A stretch of DNA of 64,000 nt from positions 1 to 64,000 of the forward strand of contig JBBDRD010000037.1 in the NCBI GenBank assembly GCA_040905665.1, given 5' to 3'. Made by a program: the position numbers and the translations under genes. The notes under the pieces were generated by a model. That model worked only from the letters and a program-made list of their open reading frames with translations. It made no database searches and had not been told where the DNA came from. Origin of the DNA: DASVCN01 sp040905665 (GTDB lineage: Bacteria; Deinococcota; Deinococci; Deinococcales; Trueperaceae). The number at the start of each line of letters is the position of its first letter. Position 1 is the first letter of the stretch. This document shows positions 50,187 through 59,302 of this stretch, in pieces.

Positions 50187-50933
50187 CTAGACGTACTGAA
50201 CCGGTTTCCGACTATTGAGATCCCTGTCCAAGGCTTCGAGCGCGCGGATGATTTCACCCTTCAGTCCAGCCGTAACCCTGCTTTTTGGCAAGGAAACACT
50301 CATGGCTGCGACCGGGTCACCTCCCCGGAAGAGCGGCGTCGCGAAGCAGATAACCCCACTTGCGTTCTCCTCATCGTCGACTGCCCAGCCGTTGTCCCGC
50401 GTCTCTTTGAGGATTTGCCTCAACTGCCGGGTGTCCTGCGGTGTTCTTTCCGTTCGCTGTTCTAGCTTGCTCCGCGCCAACAGACTGTCCTGTGCTTCCT
50501 GTGGCAGGAAAGCAACTATCGCTCTCCCCAGCGCAGTGCAGTAGTACGCATCCTGTGCTCCTGGGCGAACTATCCAACGAAGCGGCTTCGTCGTCTCCAG
50601 TACGTGTAGGTACTGGACGTTCGCGCCTATGAGTACACCGAGATTTACGGTCTCGTTGAAGGAGTTATACAACCCCTCCATAAGGGGCAGAGCTCCGGCC
50701 TTCAGGTTTGCGTACCGTCGGCTATTACCCACCTCCGCCAACTTTGGACTGATTGCGTAGTTTCCCTGAGCTCCGTCCTGCGATACATAGCCGGTATTAA
50801 GCAGAGTTTGCAAAATGCGGTAAAGCGTAGGCTTGGGGACCTTGGTCTTCTGACAGAGCAATTTGAGTGAAACAGGAAACTCGAACTCTGCCAGTGATTC
50901 GAGGACCAAAAGTCCTTTCTCGATAGTGTTCAT
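50187..50933 (-). CDS. IclR-family transcriptional regulator
   Basis: Regulator of 248 residues. The winged helix covers about 1-65 (NTIEKGLLVLESLAEFEFPV, then LLCQKTKVPKPTLYRILQTL). The effector domain contains APGQDAYYCTA-like VRPGAQDAYYCTALGRAIVAFLP and NGWAVDDEENASGVICFATPLF. AGGAGG lies two bases before the ATG. It probably controls the FAH-epimerase genes downstream and perhaps the genes to 60202. Confidence 0.92.
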   Translation of the reverse strand: MNTIEKGLLVLESLAEFEFPVSLKLLCQKTKVPKPTLYRILQTLLNTGYVSQDGAQGNYAISPKLAEVGNSRRYANLKAGALPLMEGLYNSFNETVNLGVLIGANVQYLHVLETTKPLRWIVRPGAQDAYYCTALGRAIVAFLPQEAQDSLLARSKLEQRTERTPQDTRQLRQILKETRDNGWAVDDEENASGVICFATPLFRGGDPVAAMSVSLPKSRVTAGLKGEIIRALEALDRDLNSRKPVQYV

Positions 50934-50991
50934 GGCCTCCTAGTATCAAACAGGCATGTTTCCAAGGACAACGGGGCGTTCGATCATGTCG

Positions 50992-51810
50992 TCAACACTC
51001 CCGGTTTGGTACTTCATCCCGCCATACTCGTTCATGCATGAACTCGGTTTCTGCAACTATCTTGACCAGTTCAGCCAGCCTCGCGGCTGCGGTCTCGAAT
51101 AATTGGCGGCCCTTATCCGCTGATCCGCTCCGGGCATCGCCCAGTACCCCTGTTGAGTCCCGCGTAAAAACAGGTGGAAATACGGCACCCGCCTCGCTCA
51201 CGGGATCTCGCAAAAGCTTCGGGTTCCACGGCGGCCTGCTTTCATCGACCGCCGAGCCTCGATCCACGCTGTCGGGTCGCAAGTGCATTAACAGGGAGGT
51301 TTCGAATTCGCAGGCGTGTCCCACACTTCGGCGTGAACCCTCGAGGATGCTTTCGATTTCGGCCTTTATCAGGTCCCAGTAGGAGCAATAAACCATCGGA
51401 AGACCCTCTGTCGCCAACTGATGCGCGATCGAATACAGAGGGGCGGCATTGCCGCCATGACCGTTGACAAAGATAATCTTTTCGAAACCGTGCGTCCGCA
51501 CGCTCTGTACTACATCGCGAACCACCGCGCAGAACGTCTCAAGCCGTAGGCTGAGCGTCCCAGGATGCAGCATGTGGTGAGGCGAGAATCCCACGTCCAA
51601 TACACGAGCCACAAGTATAAGCGGTTCTTCGCTTAGCTCCGCTGCCCGCACACAAACACTCGTTGCCGAGAGAATATCGGTATCGAGCGGAAGATGTGAG
51701 CCATGCTGTTCGGTCGCACCAAGCGGAACGACTACCACGGCGCCGGCGTCCCTCGCCCCAGCGATCTCGGGGCTTCGTAGTTCATTCCATATGTTCGTTC
51801 GTAGCTTCAT
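50992..51810 (-). CDS. Creatininase-family amidohydrolase
   Basis: Cytosolic metal-dependent amidohydrolase of the creatininase family, 272 residues. The metal-binding opening is VVVPLGATEQHGSHLPLDTD with Glu34, His36 and Asp43. Then follow FSPHHMLHPGTLSLR, IIFVNGHGGNAAPLYSIA and the acidic SVGHACEFETSLLMHL. Start ATG 51810 follows AGGTG; a start three codons earlier is possible. Family members hydrolyse creatinine, formamides of pathway intermediates or mycofactocin precursors. Context (peptide-type binding protein, IclR) points to breakdown of an imported amide. Confidence 0.9.
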   Translation of the reverse strand: MKLRTNIWNELRSPEIAGARDAGAVVVVPLGATEQHGSHLPLDTDILSATSVCVRAAELSEEPLILVARVLDVGFSPHHMLHPGTLSLRLETFCAVVRDVVQSVRTHGFEKIIFVNGHGGNAAPLYSIAHQLATEGLPMVYCSYWDLIKAEIESILEGSRRSVGHACEFETSLLMHLRPDSVDRGSAVDESRPPWNPKLLRDPVSEAGAVFPPVFTRDSTGVLGDARSGSADKGRQLFETAAARLAELVKIVAETEFMHERVWRDEVPNREC

Positions 51811-51839
51811 GCAGGGCACCTATACGGTTGGGAGCGCGC

Positions 51840-51863
51840 CGCGGACGCCATAGACGGTCCGCG
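51840..51863. terminator. Weak hairpin after the binding-protein gene
   Basis: CGCGGAC (51840-51846) and GTCCGCG (51857-51863) with a 10-base loop sit 13 bases after the binding-protein stop on the minus strand, before the creatininase-family gene. It may be an intercistronic structure rather than a full terminator. Confidence 0.3.
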
Positions 51864-51875
51864 ACGCGACAAGAG

Positions 51876-53441
51876 TTACTCTTCTTCGAGAATTCGGGTG
51901 TCCTCGGTCAGTGCATAGAAGTCGGTCATGGTAGCTACGGGATCGTAGCCAAGGTCGACATACGGCTGCCGAGCAAGAACCTTCAGCACGGTGACCGTAG
52001 GGTAAACGGCGAGATCCTCGAGGAGCCTTCTCTGCACCTCCCCGAGAATTTCCTCGATTTCGTCGACATCGGCGGTTGCGGCCGCTTGATCGAGGAGATC
52101 GGTAACGCCGGTGTAGTGGGAGAAGTTGAGGGCACCGTCCTCGTGGAAGAACTGAGTGAGTACAGAGAGTCCGTCAAAGCCACCTCCACCAAACAGAGGG
52201 AGCGCGTTCTGGTCGTCACCCTGCATTTGATGGAACGTCGCGTGGTCGACCACGGTTAGATCCAGTTCTATATTCGCCTCTGCCAGCATCGCCTGCACGG
52301 CCTCGAGCTGGGGACGGTAGTAGCTCGACTCACTCGTTACCTGCGCGCCCAACGAAACACCGTCGGGATAGCCGGCTTCCGTCAGCAGCTCTTGCGAGCG
52401 CTCCAGATCGTACTCGTAGACGGGAACCCCCTCAGTGGTGGCGAACAGCCAACCATCTTCGGGAAGTGGCGAGATCTGTGGGGGGCCGGCCATGAGTGCC
52501 GACAACGCCTCACGGTTAATCGCGTGTGCAACTGCCTCCCTTACCAGCTTGTTGTCTAGAGGCTCTCGCTCCAGGTTGAACATCAACAAGCCCGCGAAGC
52601 CAGGGCCCAACAGATCAACGATGATGCCCGCATCTCTCATATCCTCGATCCATAACGGGTCCGACTCGCCGAACGACATGTGCAATTCACCCTGCTGCAG
52701 GGCGAGATTGCGAGCAGACAGACTCGGAACGTACTTGAACTCAATTCGCTCCAGCACCGGAGCGCCGTCGTGGTAGTCGGGATTGGCTGCGAGGACGACC
52801 TCGTCTTGAGAGCTGTAGCTTTCGAAGGTGAAGGGACCGCTACCGACTGGGTTGGCGGCGAACGCATCGTCGCCCAGCTCCTCAACTGCAGCCATCGGAA
52901 CTATCACTTGGCCGTCGCGTTGGCTGGCGAGCTTTATGTCGTAAAGGGGATCAGGGGTACTGAGGGTGACCTCCACGGTCATATCGTCGACGGCCTCTAC
53001 CGACTCGATGCGGGCCCAAACCGGTGCGGCGAGCACGGAGGACCTGTCGGGGTCCAAAGCACGGTCGAAGGAGTAGACGACGTCTGCGGCCGTTACTTCG
53101 CCGTAGCCGTCGTGCCACTGCACTCCAGGCTTGAGGTGGAACGTCCAGACCTTGCCTTCTTCCGCTGATTCCCAGCGCTCGGCCAAGAGAGGTGCGACGC
53201 CCGAAGACACGTCTCCCGGCTCGTTGTACTCCAGGAGCCCTTCGAATATTGCGTACTTGATGGGCGAATCGGGAAGAAGCAGTGTTGAATGCGGATCGAG
53301 CGTGCCGATATCAGAGGCATTCAACCCGACGCGCAACACTTGTTCGCTGGCCAGATTGTTCTGAGCCGCCGCGTTGAAAGAAAGTAGGAGTAGGCTCGCT
53401 AGGAGCAGTACGTAAGTGACTGGTATGCGGAATCGCTTCAT
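51876..53441 (-). CDS. Peptide-type ABC substrate-binding protein (SBP family 5)
   Basis: Exported solute-binding protein, 521 residues. The signal peptide is YVLLLASLLLLSFNAAAQ near residues 10-27. Family 5 pattern: LRVGLNASDIGTLDPHST, ILGVAPLLAERW-like VAPLLAERWESAEEGKVWTF, VQWHDGYGEVTAADVVYSFDRAL and NPVGSGPFTFESY. GAGAGGTAGCAC precedes the ATG. Matching permease genes are likely those at 58355-60202 on the opposite strand. The ligand is unknown. Confidence 0.9.
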   Translation of the reverse strand: MKRFRIPVTYVLLLASLLLLSFNAAAQNNLASEQVLRVGLNASDIGTLDPHSTLLLPDSPIKYAIFEGLLEYNEPGDVSSGVAPLLAERWESAEEGKVWTFHLKPGVQWHDGYGEVTAADVVYSFDRALDPDRSSVLAAPVWARIESVEAVDDMTVEVTLSTPDPLYDIKLASQRDGQVIVPMAAVEELGDDAFAANPVGSGPFTFESYSSQDEVVLAANPDYHDGAPVLERIEFKYVPSLSARNLALQQGELHMSFGESDPLWIEDMRDAGIIVDLLGPGFAGLLMFNLEREPLDNKLVREAVAHAINREALSALMAGPPQISPLPEDGWLFATTEGVPVYEYDLERSQELLTEAGYPDGVSLGAQVTSESSYYRPQLEAVQAMLAEANIELDLTVVDHATFHQMQGDDQNALPLFGGGGFDGLSVLTQFFHEDGALNFSHYTGVTDLLDQAAATADVDEIEEILGEVQRRLLEDLAVYPTVTVLKVLARQPYVDLGYDPVATMTDFYALTEDTRILEEE

Positions 53442-53587
53442 GTGCTACCTCTCTTTAGATACTTGGTCGGCCGACCGACCGCTTCATACATGCGTTGTAG
53501 CAACGCCGACCTAAGAGTATTCGACCAGAGGCTCGTTAACCAGGAAGACATGGACAACGAGCCGCTGAATTTGCGTCTCGTTTGCGC

Positions 53588-54889
53588 CTAGTCGGGAAAG
53601 TCCTCCTGCATGGTGCGGTCCGGAGTGTACCGTGCCGGTTGCTGGAAGTCCCAATCGCTCTCGTACGTGAACTCTAGGTAGGGGGTTTCTACCCACTCAC
53701 TATCCTCGAGGTTGAGCGAGATCAGGGATGCATCGACGGCGCCACTTACTAGCAGGGTGCGCTCGATCGGGTACCCGGGCTCACCCGTGATGAACATCTG
53801 CATCGCGTTCTGTACCAAGTTGCCGTGGTGCGTGTAGGGACGGGCGTACTGAAGGTCAGCAAGTGCCGATTGGATAGGCTTGTTCTCTTCGTCGGTACGC
53901 CATGCTGCGACATAGTTCGAGCTGACACCTGGCAGACTGAACAGGCTCACCTTCATGCCGTCGTCGTACTCGAGAAGGAACACCGTGGGGTTCTCAACTG
54001 TTTCACGGAGCCACTCGAGATCGTCTTCCGTGTAGTATCCGGGGTTGGCCGCGTTGAGTCGGCTAAGGGCGGCAAGGAGAACCTCCGTCGAGTAGCCGCC
54101 GTTTTCCCCGGCCTCCCAGACCTCGTCTCCGGAGAGCCCACGAACTCGCGAAATACCCGTCACTCCGCCGGCACGATCTTCCACGAGGCTCTGAATGAAC
54201 TCGAGCACGTGGAAAGAATGCCCGTCGAGGCCACCCTGGAATATCCCGACTACCTCCTCCACGTTGGTGCCGTCCGAGATCTCAATGTTCGGCATGCGCC
54301 GGCCAACCGGTAGCGAGGAACCGCCCATCATCGGAATGCCCATCTCCTGAGCGGTGTCGTAGATCCACTTTGCGTCTTCCCAGTTATCGGCAAGGTGCTT
54401 ATCCATGAAGACCGGCACGACACGGCCGCTCTCACGGAAGACCTCGACGACCTCCTCGAACGCCTGCCTCTTGGGGTACATTTTGTTGCCAGACTCCGAC
54501 ATCGGATAGTCTCCATGCTCATAGGCGATATAGACCGCATCCACGGCAAGCTCACCTGTTCCGAGGGTCAGGGCCCCGCGAATCGTTTCGTAGATTGGGA
54601 AACCGTACTCCTCTGAGTACTGACGGCTGAGATCTCTATCGGGTACCTGGTCGGTGTACATGGAAACAAGCTCGAGTTGGTCGAGTTGATCCCCGGTGTC
54701 ATTCAGATTGAACCCGCGGATCAGTCGGCCGATTTGCACCTCGGAATGTGAGTTTGGGCGGAACTCGGTTGTCAGAGCTGCCACCTTTACGACCTCCTGG
54801 GCGGAGCTCTGCTCCTGCGCTTGCACTGCACCAAAGAGGACGATGGTTACCAGACCGAAATAAGCCAGCATGCGATGGAATCTGTTCAT
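53588..54889 (-). CDS. Secreted conserved-type protein of unknown function
   Basis: Protein of 433 residues with a signal peptide (MLAYFGLVTIVLFGAVQAQ after a short basic start). The mature part opens VVKVAALTTEFRPNSHSEVQIGRLIRG and contains VSMYTDQVPDRDLSRQYSEEYGFPIY, AVDAVYIAYEHGDYP, PVFMDKHLADNWEDAKWIYDTA and GSSLPVGRRMP. This arrangement recalls the nucleotide-binding half of Gfo/Idh/MocA-like proteins and a group I associate with Planctomycetota, but no catalytic motif can be named. GGAGTAGGTGC precedes the ATG. It is the first gene of the minus-strand group, facing the aminotransferase gene across a 511-base intergenic region. Confidence 0.7.
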   Translation of the reverse strand: MNRFHRMLAYFGLVTIVLFGAVQAQEQSSAQEVVKVAALTTEFRPNSHSEVQIGRLIRGFNLNDTGDQLDQLELVSMYTDQVPDRDLSRQYSEEYGFPIYETIRGALTLGTGELAVDAVYIAYEHGDYPMSESGNKMYPKRQAFEEVVEVFRESGRVVPVFMDKHLADNWEDAKWIYDTAQEMGIPMMGGSSLPVGRRMPNIEISDGTNVEEVVGIFQGGLDGHSFHVLEFIQSLVEDRAGGVTGISRVRGLSGDEVWEAGENGGYSTEVLLAALSRLNAANPGYYTEDDLEWLRETVENPTVFLLEYDDGMKVSLFSLPGVSSNYVAAWRTDEENKPIQSALADLQYARPYTHHGNLVQNAMQMFITGEPGYPIERTLLVSGAVDASLISLNLEDSEWVETPYLEFTYESDWDFQQPARYTPDRTMQEDFPD

Positions 54890-55400
54890 GCACCTACTCC
54901 ACTCTTTTCGAGAGACGTTGTGGAGCCCGTTACGCTCTGCGTTCGGGATCAGACTCGGAGTCGTGGATGGACCACACTTCCACCTCTACCTCTTGAAAGT
55001 TTTACCCCTTCGGCGTTCATCGAACTGAGAGCACTCAATCGAAAGGGGAGGCTACTAACAGTGGCCCCCGGCATGGGAAGTCCAGGGGAGTTACATCTAA
55101 ACCCTCCTCCGCGGAGCCCGGTGAGATCGTGCCGCCCGCACCGGCAATGCATAAATTTGCGACACGTGGACGATAGCATGGAATCTGTATTTTGACAAGT
55201 GAAACGATATTTCTGGCGGAGTGCCGGGAAAGGGGTGCGCCACTCGTCGATAAGCTGAACCTTACAACGCCACTAGGTCGCCTCTGGACGAGAACATGGA
55301 CCTTGTCGCGCAGCCGAGGAGGTGATCTCTGTTGAGAATCGGCGGTACGAGACTCCGGAAAACAGAACGCCTCGTCTCACTTATTTGGTATAGTAATGAC
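54890..55400. other. 511-base divergent intergenic region
   Basis: No gene or RNA is recognised. It holds the leaderless -10 box of the aminotransferase gene at its right end, a lone TTGACA at 55192-55197 without a matching -10, and near 55200 a weak GAAACGATATTTC dyad that might bind one of the IclR-type regulators. AT content is locally higher around 55150-55215. Confidence 0.5.
55389..55394 (+). promoter_or_regulatory. Extended -10 box of a putative leaderless aminotransferase mRNA
   Basis: TGGTATAGT: an extended TGN motif plus TATAGT located exactly at -12 to -7 of ATG 55401. The best example of the leaderless layout in the window. Confidence 0.6.
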
Positions 55401-56738
55401 ATGCAACAGCCTAGCGCGAAGGAGTACCCGCAATCGAAACTCATGTACGAACGGGCCAAGCGCACTTTGGCGGGTGGGGTAAGCAGCCAATTCCGCGCGC
55501 TAAATGCTCCACATCCGATGTTTTACGAGCGGGCCGCGGGGTCGCGAATATGGGATGTAGACGGCAACTCGCTACTGGACTTCACGCTCTCGCAGGGGCC
55601 CTGCATTTTAGGCCATTCACATCCTGAACTGATCTCCAGAGTAAGTGAAGCTATTTCGCGTGGTCAGCTCTACGCCGGGCAGTTCGAAGATGAACTCAGA
55701 TTGGCGGAGGAACTCCAGCGACTCATTCCCTCGGCTGAGCGCATCAGGTTCAGTTCCAGCGGTTCGGAAGCAAATCACGCTGCGCTGCGCCTCGCTCGTC
55801 ATGTGACGGGAAAGCCCAAGTTCATCAAGTTCGAGGGTCACTATCACGGCTGGTTCGACAACGTGGCAATAGGTGTCAACCCCAAAAGGGAGCAGTTGGG
55901 AGCACGGGAGGCACCGTCCGGAGTGCCTTGGGGAAGCGGCATCCCGAAGGAGACCGAAGAAAACGCGATCGTTCTCCCCTGGAACGATCTCTCCCTCGTC
56001 GAGGAAACTTTGAGTGTCCATGGAGACGAAGTGGGCGCCCTGGTAACGGAACCGCTCATGAGTAATCAGGGATGCATTGAACCGAAGCCCGGCTACCTGC
56101 AAGGGCTTCGTGAACTCTGTGACAAGTTCCAGGTGGCTCTGATATTCGACGAGATAATCACCGGATTCCGTTTAGATCTGGGCGGGGCACAGAGCCACTA
56201 CGGTGTGACTCCCGACCTGTCTGTATTCGGTAAGGCACTCGCTTCCGGCTTTCCTTTGAGCGTCATCGGGGGGATCGAGGAGTTCATGGCTCCACTCGAG
56301 CGCAACGAGGTTTATCACGGAGGGACGCTCAACGCCAACAACGCTTCGGTGGCGGCCGCGTTAGCTACTGTCGATATCCTCGAACGCGACGACGCCAAAG
56401 CCCACAGGCACATAGTCGAGCTCGGTAAGGAACTGAGGGATAGGCTCACTGGGCTGGGCCAGCGACTGGGCCTCCCGCTTAAAGTGCAGGGTCCGGGTCC
56501 TATGTTCCACGTAGGCTTCACAGAGCGAGACGAAGTAACTGAGTACCGCGACACGCTGGAGTACGACACGGCTAGGTACGGAGAGTTCACACGGAGAATG
56601 CTAGACCAGAACATCCGGCTAATTGGACGCGGCCTCTGGTATATCTCGACGGCGCACAGTCAGGCAGACCTCGACGAGTGCATAGCGGCGGCCGAACAGG
56701 TGCTCTCGGATATGGCCGGCGTGGCCGCAGCGAGGTGA
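55401..56738 (+). CDS. Class III aminotransferase (glutamate-1-semialdehyde aminomutase-like)
   Basis: PLP-dependent class III aminotransferase, 445 residues. The PLP lysine is Lys278 in LSVFGKALASGFPLSVIGG; Asp250 in ALIFDEIITGFR binds the pyridine nitrogen; SSSGSEANHAALRLAR binds phosphate. The start of the protein (LMYERAKRTLAGGVSSQFRA) is typical of glutamate-1-semialdehyde aminomutase-like enzymes. Its neighbours are catabolic and no heme genes are near, so a transaminase of an imported amine or beta-amino acid is more likely than HemL. Start ATG 55401 is set by the leaderless promoter; an upstream in-frame start lies before that -10 box. Confidence 0.9.
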   Translation: MQQPSAKEYPQSKLMYERAKRTLAGGVSSQFRALNAPHPMFYERAAGSRIWDVDGNSLLDFTLSQGPCILGHSHPELISRVSEAISRGQLYAGQFEDELRLAEELQRLIPSAERIRFSSSGSEANHAALRLARHVTGKPKFIKFEGHYHGWFDNVAIGVNPKREQLGAREAPSGVPWGSGIPKETEENAIVLPWNDLSLVEETLSVHGDEVGALVTEPLMSNQGCIEPKPGYLQGLRELCDKFQVALIFDEIITGFRLDLGGAQSHYGVTPDLSVFGKALASGFPLSVIGGIEEFMAPLERNEVYHGGTLNANNASVAAALATVDILERDDAKAHRHIVELGKELRDRLTGLGQRLGLPLKVQGPGPMFHVGFTERDEVTEYRDTLEYDTARYGEFTRRMLDQNIRLIGRGLWYISTAHSQADLDECIAAAEQVLSDMAGVAAAR

Positions 56739-56742
56739 TGGG

Positions 56743-58260
56743 TTGACGCACCGAATTCTGCTCGCCGGCTTTTACCATGAGACACATACGTTCGTTGACG
56801 AGACCTCGGGGCTCGAGGCTTTCGACCGCCGCGTGGACGAGGAAGTCCTTAGCTCCAAGGGCGACGGCTCCCCCATGAGCGGCGTGATCGAGTGCGCCGA
56901 GGAATACAACTGGTCGCTCGTTCCCGCAGTTGACTATCGGGGAGGAGCAAGCGGAATCGTCGAGGACGAGGTCCTCGAAGCATATTGGCAGTTACTGCAG
57001 CCGAGACTCGTAAGTGCTCTCGAGACGGGGATCGACGCTATCTTTCTGGTGCTCCACGGCGCCATGACAACTAAGTCACACTTCGATGGTGAAGGAGAGT
57101 TGCTGGAGCGAATTAGGCTTACGCCCGGTGCAGAGGACATACCAATCTTCGGCGTCTACGACCTCCATGCAAACTTCACGAAACGGATGGCGAAGTACGC
57201 CAACTGTCTCGTCGCCTATCGAGAGAATCCTCATGTAGATGCCCGCGCTTCGGCAGTAAGAGCAGCCGGCCTCTTGCAACAGATGCTGCAAGGCGGCAAG
57301 GTGCCGCGTATGGAAATGATTCACCCCCCAATCGTTTGGCCACCTACCGGCGTAGGCACCGCGGACGAACCGATGCGAACGCTCGAAGAGATGGCGCGCA
57401 ATTTCGAGGTCGAGCACGAAGGCATTTGGGCACTGAACGTGAACGCCGGCTTCGCCTTTGCAGACGTACCGGAAGCGGGCGTTAGTTTCAGTGCCGTGAG
57501 TACGGACGGCGAAGTCGCTGGTAAAGCACTGCAGAAGCTGGTTAGCAAGGCTGTTGATCTCAAGGAGCTTGGGAACGTAGTGGATGAGCCGGTAGACAGT
57601 GTATTGGCTGGCCTAAAGCCTGATCCAGCAGGACCGATACTGCTCGTAGAACCCTCGGACAACATTGGCGGAGGTGCCCCGGGCGACGGAACTGGCGTGC
57701 TGCGCGCGCTCCTTAGGCACAAGATCGAAAATGCGGGAGTGATCATCGCTGACGCGGAGGCGGTTCAACGATTACAGGGAGCCGCGCTGGGAAGCAGTGC
57801 CGAATTGAGCCTCGGTGGGAAAGGAAGTCGACTGGACCCCGGCCCCGTACACTTGCAGGTTCGCTTGGAATCGTTAAGTGACGGCCGTTTCGAACTTGAG
57901 GACCTGAACAGCCATCTAGCGGCAATGCGTGGCAGGCACATCGATATGGGTCCAACTGCCGTGGTGAGCCACCAGGGAGTCATAATTTTACTTACTTCGA
58001 AGAAGACTCCGCCTTTCGATCTTGGTCAGTGGCGTAGCCAAGGAGTGGAACCGGAGAACTTCCGCTTCATCGGGGTGAAGGCGGCCGTTGCACATAGAAG
58101 GGCATATGATCGCATCGCGGCACAAAGCTACACAGTCGGCACGGATGGGCCGTGCGCCAGCGACCTGAGGAAACTTCCCTTTAGAAACATATCGCGCCCG
58201 ATATATCCCTTAGATAACTCGACTGAAGAGTTTTACGACAAGACGGCAGCAGACGCGTGA
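56743..58260 (+). CDS. M81-family protein (microcystinase MlrC-like)
   Basis: Zinc-dependent protein of 505 residues of family M81/MlrC. Characteristic stretches: LLAGFYHETHTFVDETSGLEAF, LVLHGAMTTKSHFDGEGELL, FGVYDLHANFTKRMAKYANCLVAYRENPHVD and LLVEPSDNIGGGAPGDGTGVLRALL, then the MlrC C-terminal domain ending GPCASDLRKLPFRNISRPIYPLD. It starts with TTG 56743 preceded by GAGGTGAT and four bases after the aminotransferase stop. MlrC was defined as a peptidase of linearised microcystin; most homologues sit in uptake operons, as here, and their substrates are unknown. Confidence 0.9.
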   Translation: MTHRILLAGFYHETHTFVDETSGLEAFDRRVDEEVLSSKGDGSPMSGVIECAEEYNWSLVPAVDYRGGASGIVEDEVLEAYWQLLQPRLVSALETGIDAIFLVLHGAMTTKSHFDGEGELLERIRLTPGAEDIPIFGVYDLHANFTKRMAKYANCLVAYRENPHVDARASAVRAAGLLQQMLQGGKVPRMEMIHPPIVWPPTGVGTADEPMRTLEEMARNFEVEHEGIWALNVNAGFAFADVPEAGVSFSAVSTDGEVAGKALQKLVSKAVDLKELGNVVDEPVDSVLAGLKPDPAGPILLVEPSDNIGGGAPGDGTGVLRALLRHKIENAGVIIADAEAVQRLQGAALGSSAELSLGGKGSRLDPGPVHLQVRLESLSDGRFELEDLNSHLAAMRGRHIDMGPTAVVSHQGVIILLTSKKTPPFDLGQWRSQGVEPENFRFIGVKAAVAHRRAYDRIAAQSYTVGTDGPCASDLRKLPFRNISRPIYPLDNSTEEFYDKTAADA

Positions 58261-58354
58261 GAGACGAGAGCACCCTGAGGACATTTACGCCTCCTCCGAC
58301 ACGGACCATCGTTTAGGCTTCATCCACTTCAAGATCGGGTCGGTACCTATTTAA

Positions 58355-59302
58355 ATGTCGATCTTCAGTTACATAGCGAGACGGACCCTGCTTGCAATCC
58401 CCACGGTGCTGGTGATCGTGACACTGCTATTCTTGCTGGTTCGTGTGATCCCTGGGGACGCGGCAATAGCCGCATTGGGTGAAAACGCTACCGAGGAAGC
58501 CCTTGCGGCGCTGCGGAATCAATTCGGTTTGGACCGGCCGCTATGGGAGCAGTACTTCGAGTACATGGGAAATCTTCTGCAGGGAGATCTTGGTGTTTCA
58601 CTCGCCACTCGCCGGCCCGTCGGTAGCCTTTTAGCAGCAAACTATCAGTACACGCTAGACCTGATGCTGGGCAGCCTGGTCGTCGCCATCGTCATGGGCA
58701 TTCCGACAGGGATCTACTCCGCGGTGAACAGGGGCCGCGCGGCCGACGGTGCCCTCAGGATAGTTTCCCTGCTCGGTATCTCAACGCCCCCGTTCTACCT
58801 GGGCGTCTTGCTCCTGCTACTCTTCTCAGTGCAGTTGAGTTGGTTTCCGGTGCTTGGCGCAGGTGACCTCTCGGATCCCGTGGAGCGTCTCAAATACCTC
58901 GTATTGCCCGCAATCACCGGCGGTATCGGGATCGCCTCCTACCTCACCCGCGTTACCCGCTCGGCAATGCTCAATGTTCTTGGTGAGGATTATCTGCGTA
59001 CGGCCGTCTCAAAGGGTGTGCGCCCTCACATGGTGACGTACAAACACGCCCTCAGAAACGCGTTGATTCCGGTCGTTACCGTAATCGGCATTTATGTAAC
59101 TGTCCTCATCGGGAACGCAGTCCTGATCGAGATCGTATTCTCTAGACCGGGCTTCGGGCGACTGTTGGTCGGTTCGGTGTTGCAACGCGACTACTACACA
59201 ATTCAGTCGGTCATGGCAGTGTTCGCGATGGTAGTGGTCGTAACCAACTTGATCATCGACATCGTGTACGTCGCGATCGATCCGCGAGTGAACTATGGGT
59301 GA
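58355..59302 (+). CDS. Dipeptide-type ABC permease (DppB family)
   Basis: Inner-membrane permease, 315 residues. It starts YIARRTLLAIPTVLVIVTLLFLLVRVIPGDAAIA, includes LDRPLWEQYFEYMGNLLQGDLGVSL, and has the EAA loop AVSKGVRPHMVTYKHALRNALIPVVTV and FSRPGFGRLLVGSV. It follows the M81 gene after 94 bases and ends directly before the DppC-type start. With the binding protein at 51876 it would form one importer; ATPases are not in the window. Confidence 0.92.
   Translation: MSIFSYIARRTLLAIPTVLVIVTLLFLLVRVIPGDAAIAALGENATEEALAALRNQFGLDRPLWEQYFEYMGNLLQGDLGVSLATRRPVGSLLAANYQYTLDLMLGSLVVAIVMGIPTGIYSAVNRGRAADGALRIVSLLGISTPPFYLGVLLLLLFSVQLSWFPVLGAGDLSDPVERLKYLVLPAITGGIGIASYLTRVTRSAMLNVLGEDYLRTAVSKGVRPHMVTYKHALRNALIPVVTVIGIYVTVLIGNAVLIEIVFSRPGFGRLLVGSVLQRDYYTIQSVMAVFAMVVVVTNLIIDIVYVAIDPRVNYG

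Noticed and set aside
55199..55213. GAAACGATATTTC as an IclR-type operator
   Set aside because: Only four bases per arm are symmetric and it is not repeated near the two IclR genes; too weak to call.
55401..56738. HemL (heme biosynthesis) for the class III aminotransferase
   Set aside because: Sequence style alone cannot separate the subfamilies, and all neighbours are catabolic or transport genes, so the specific name was not given.
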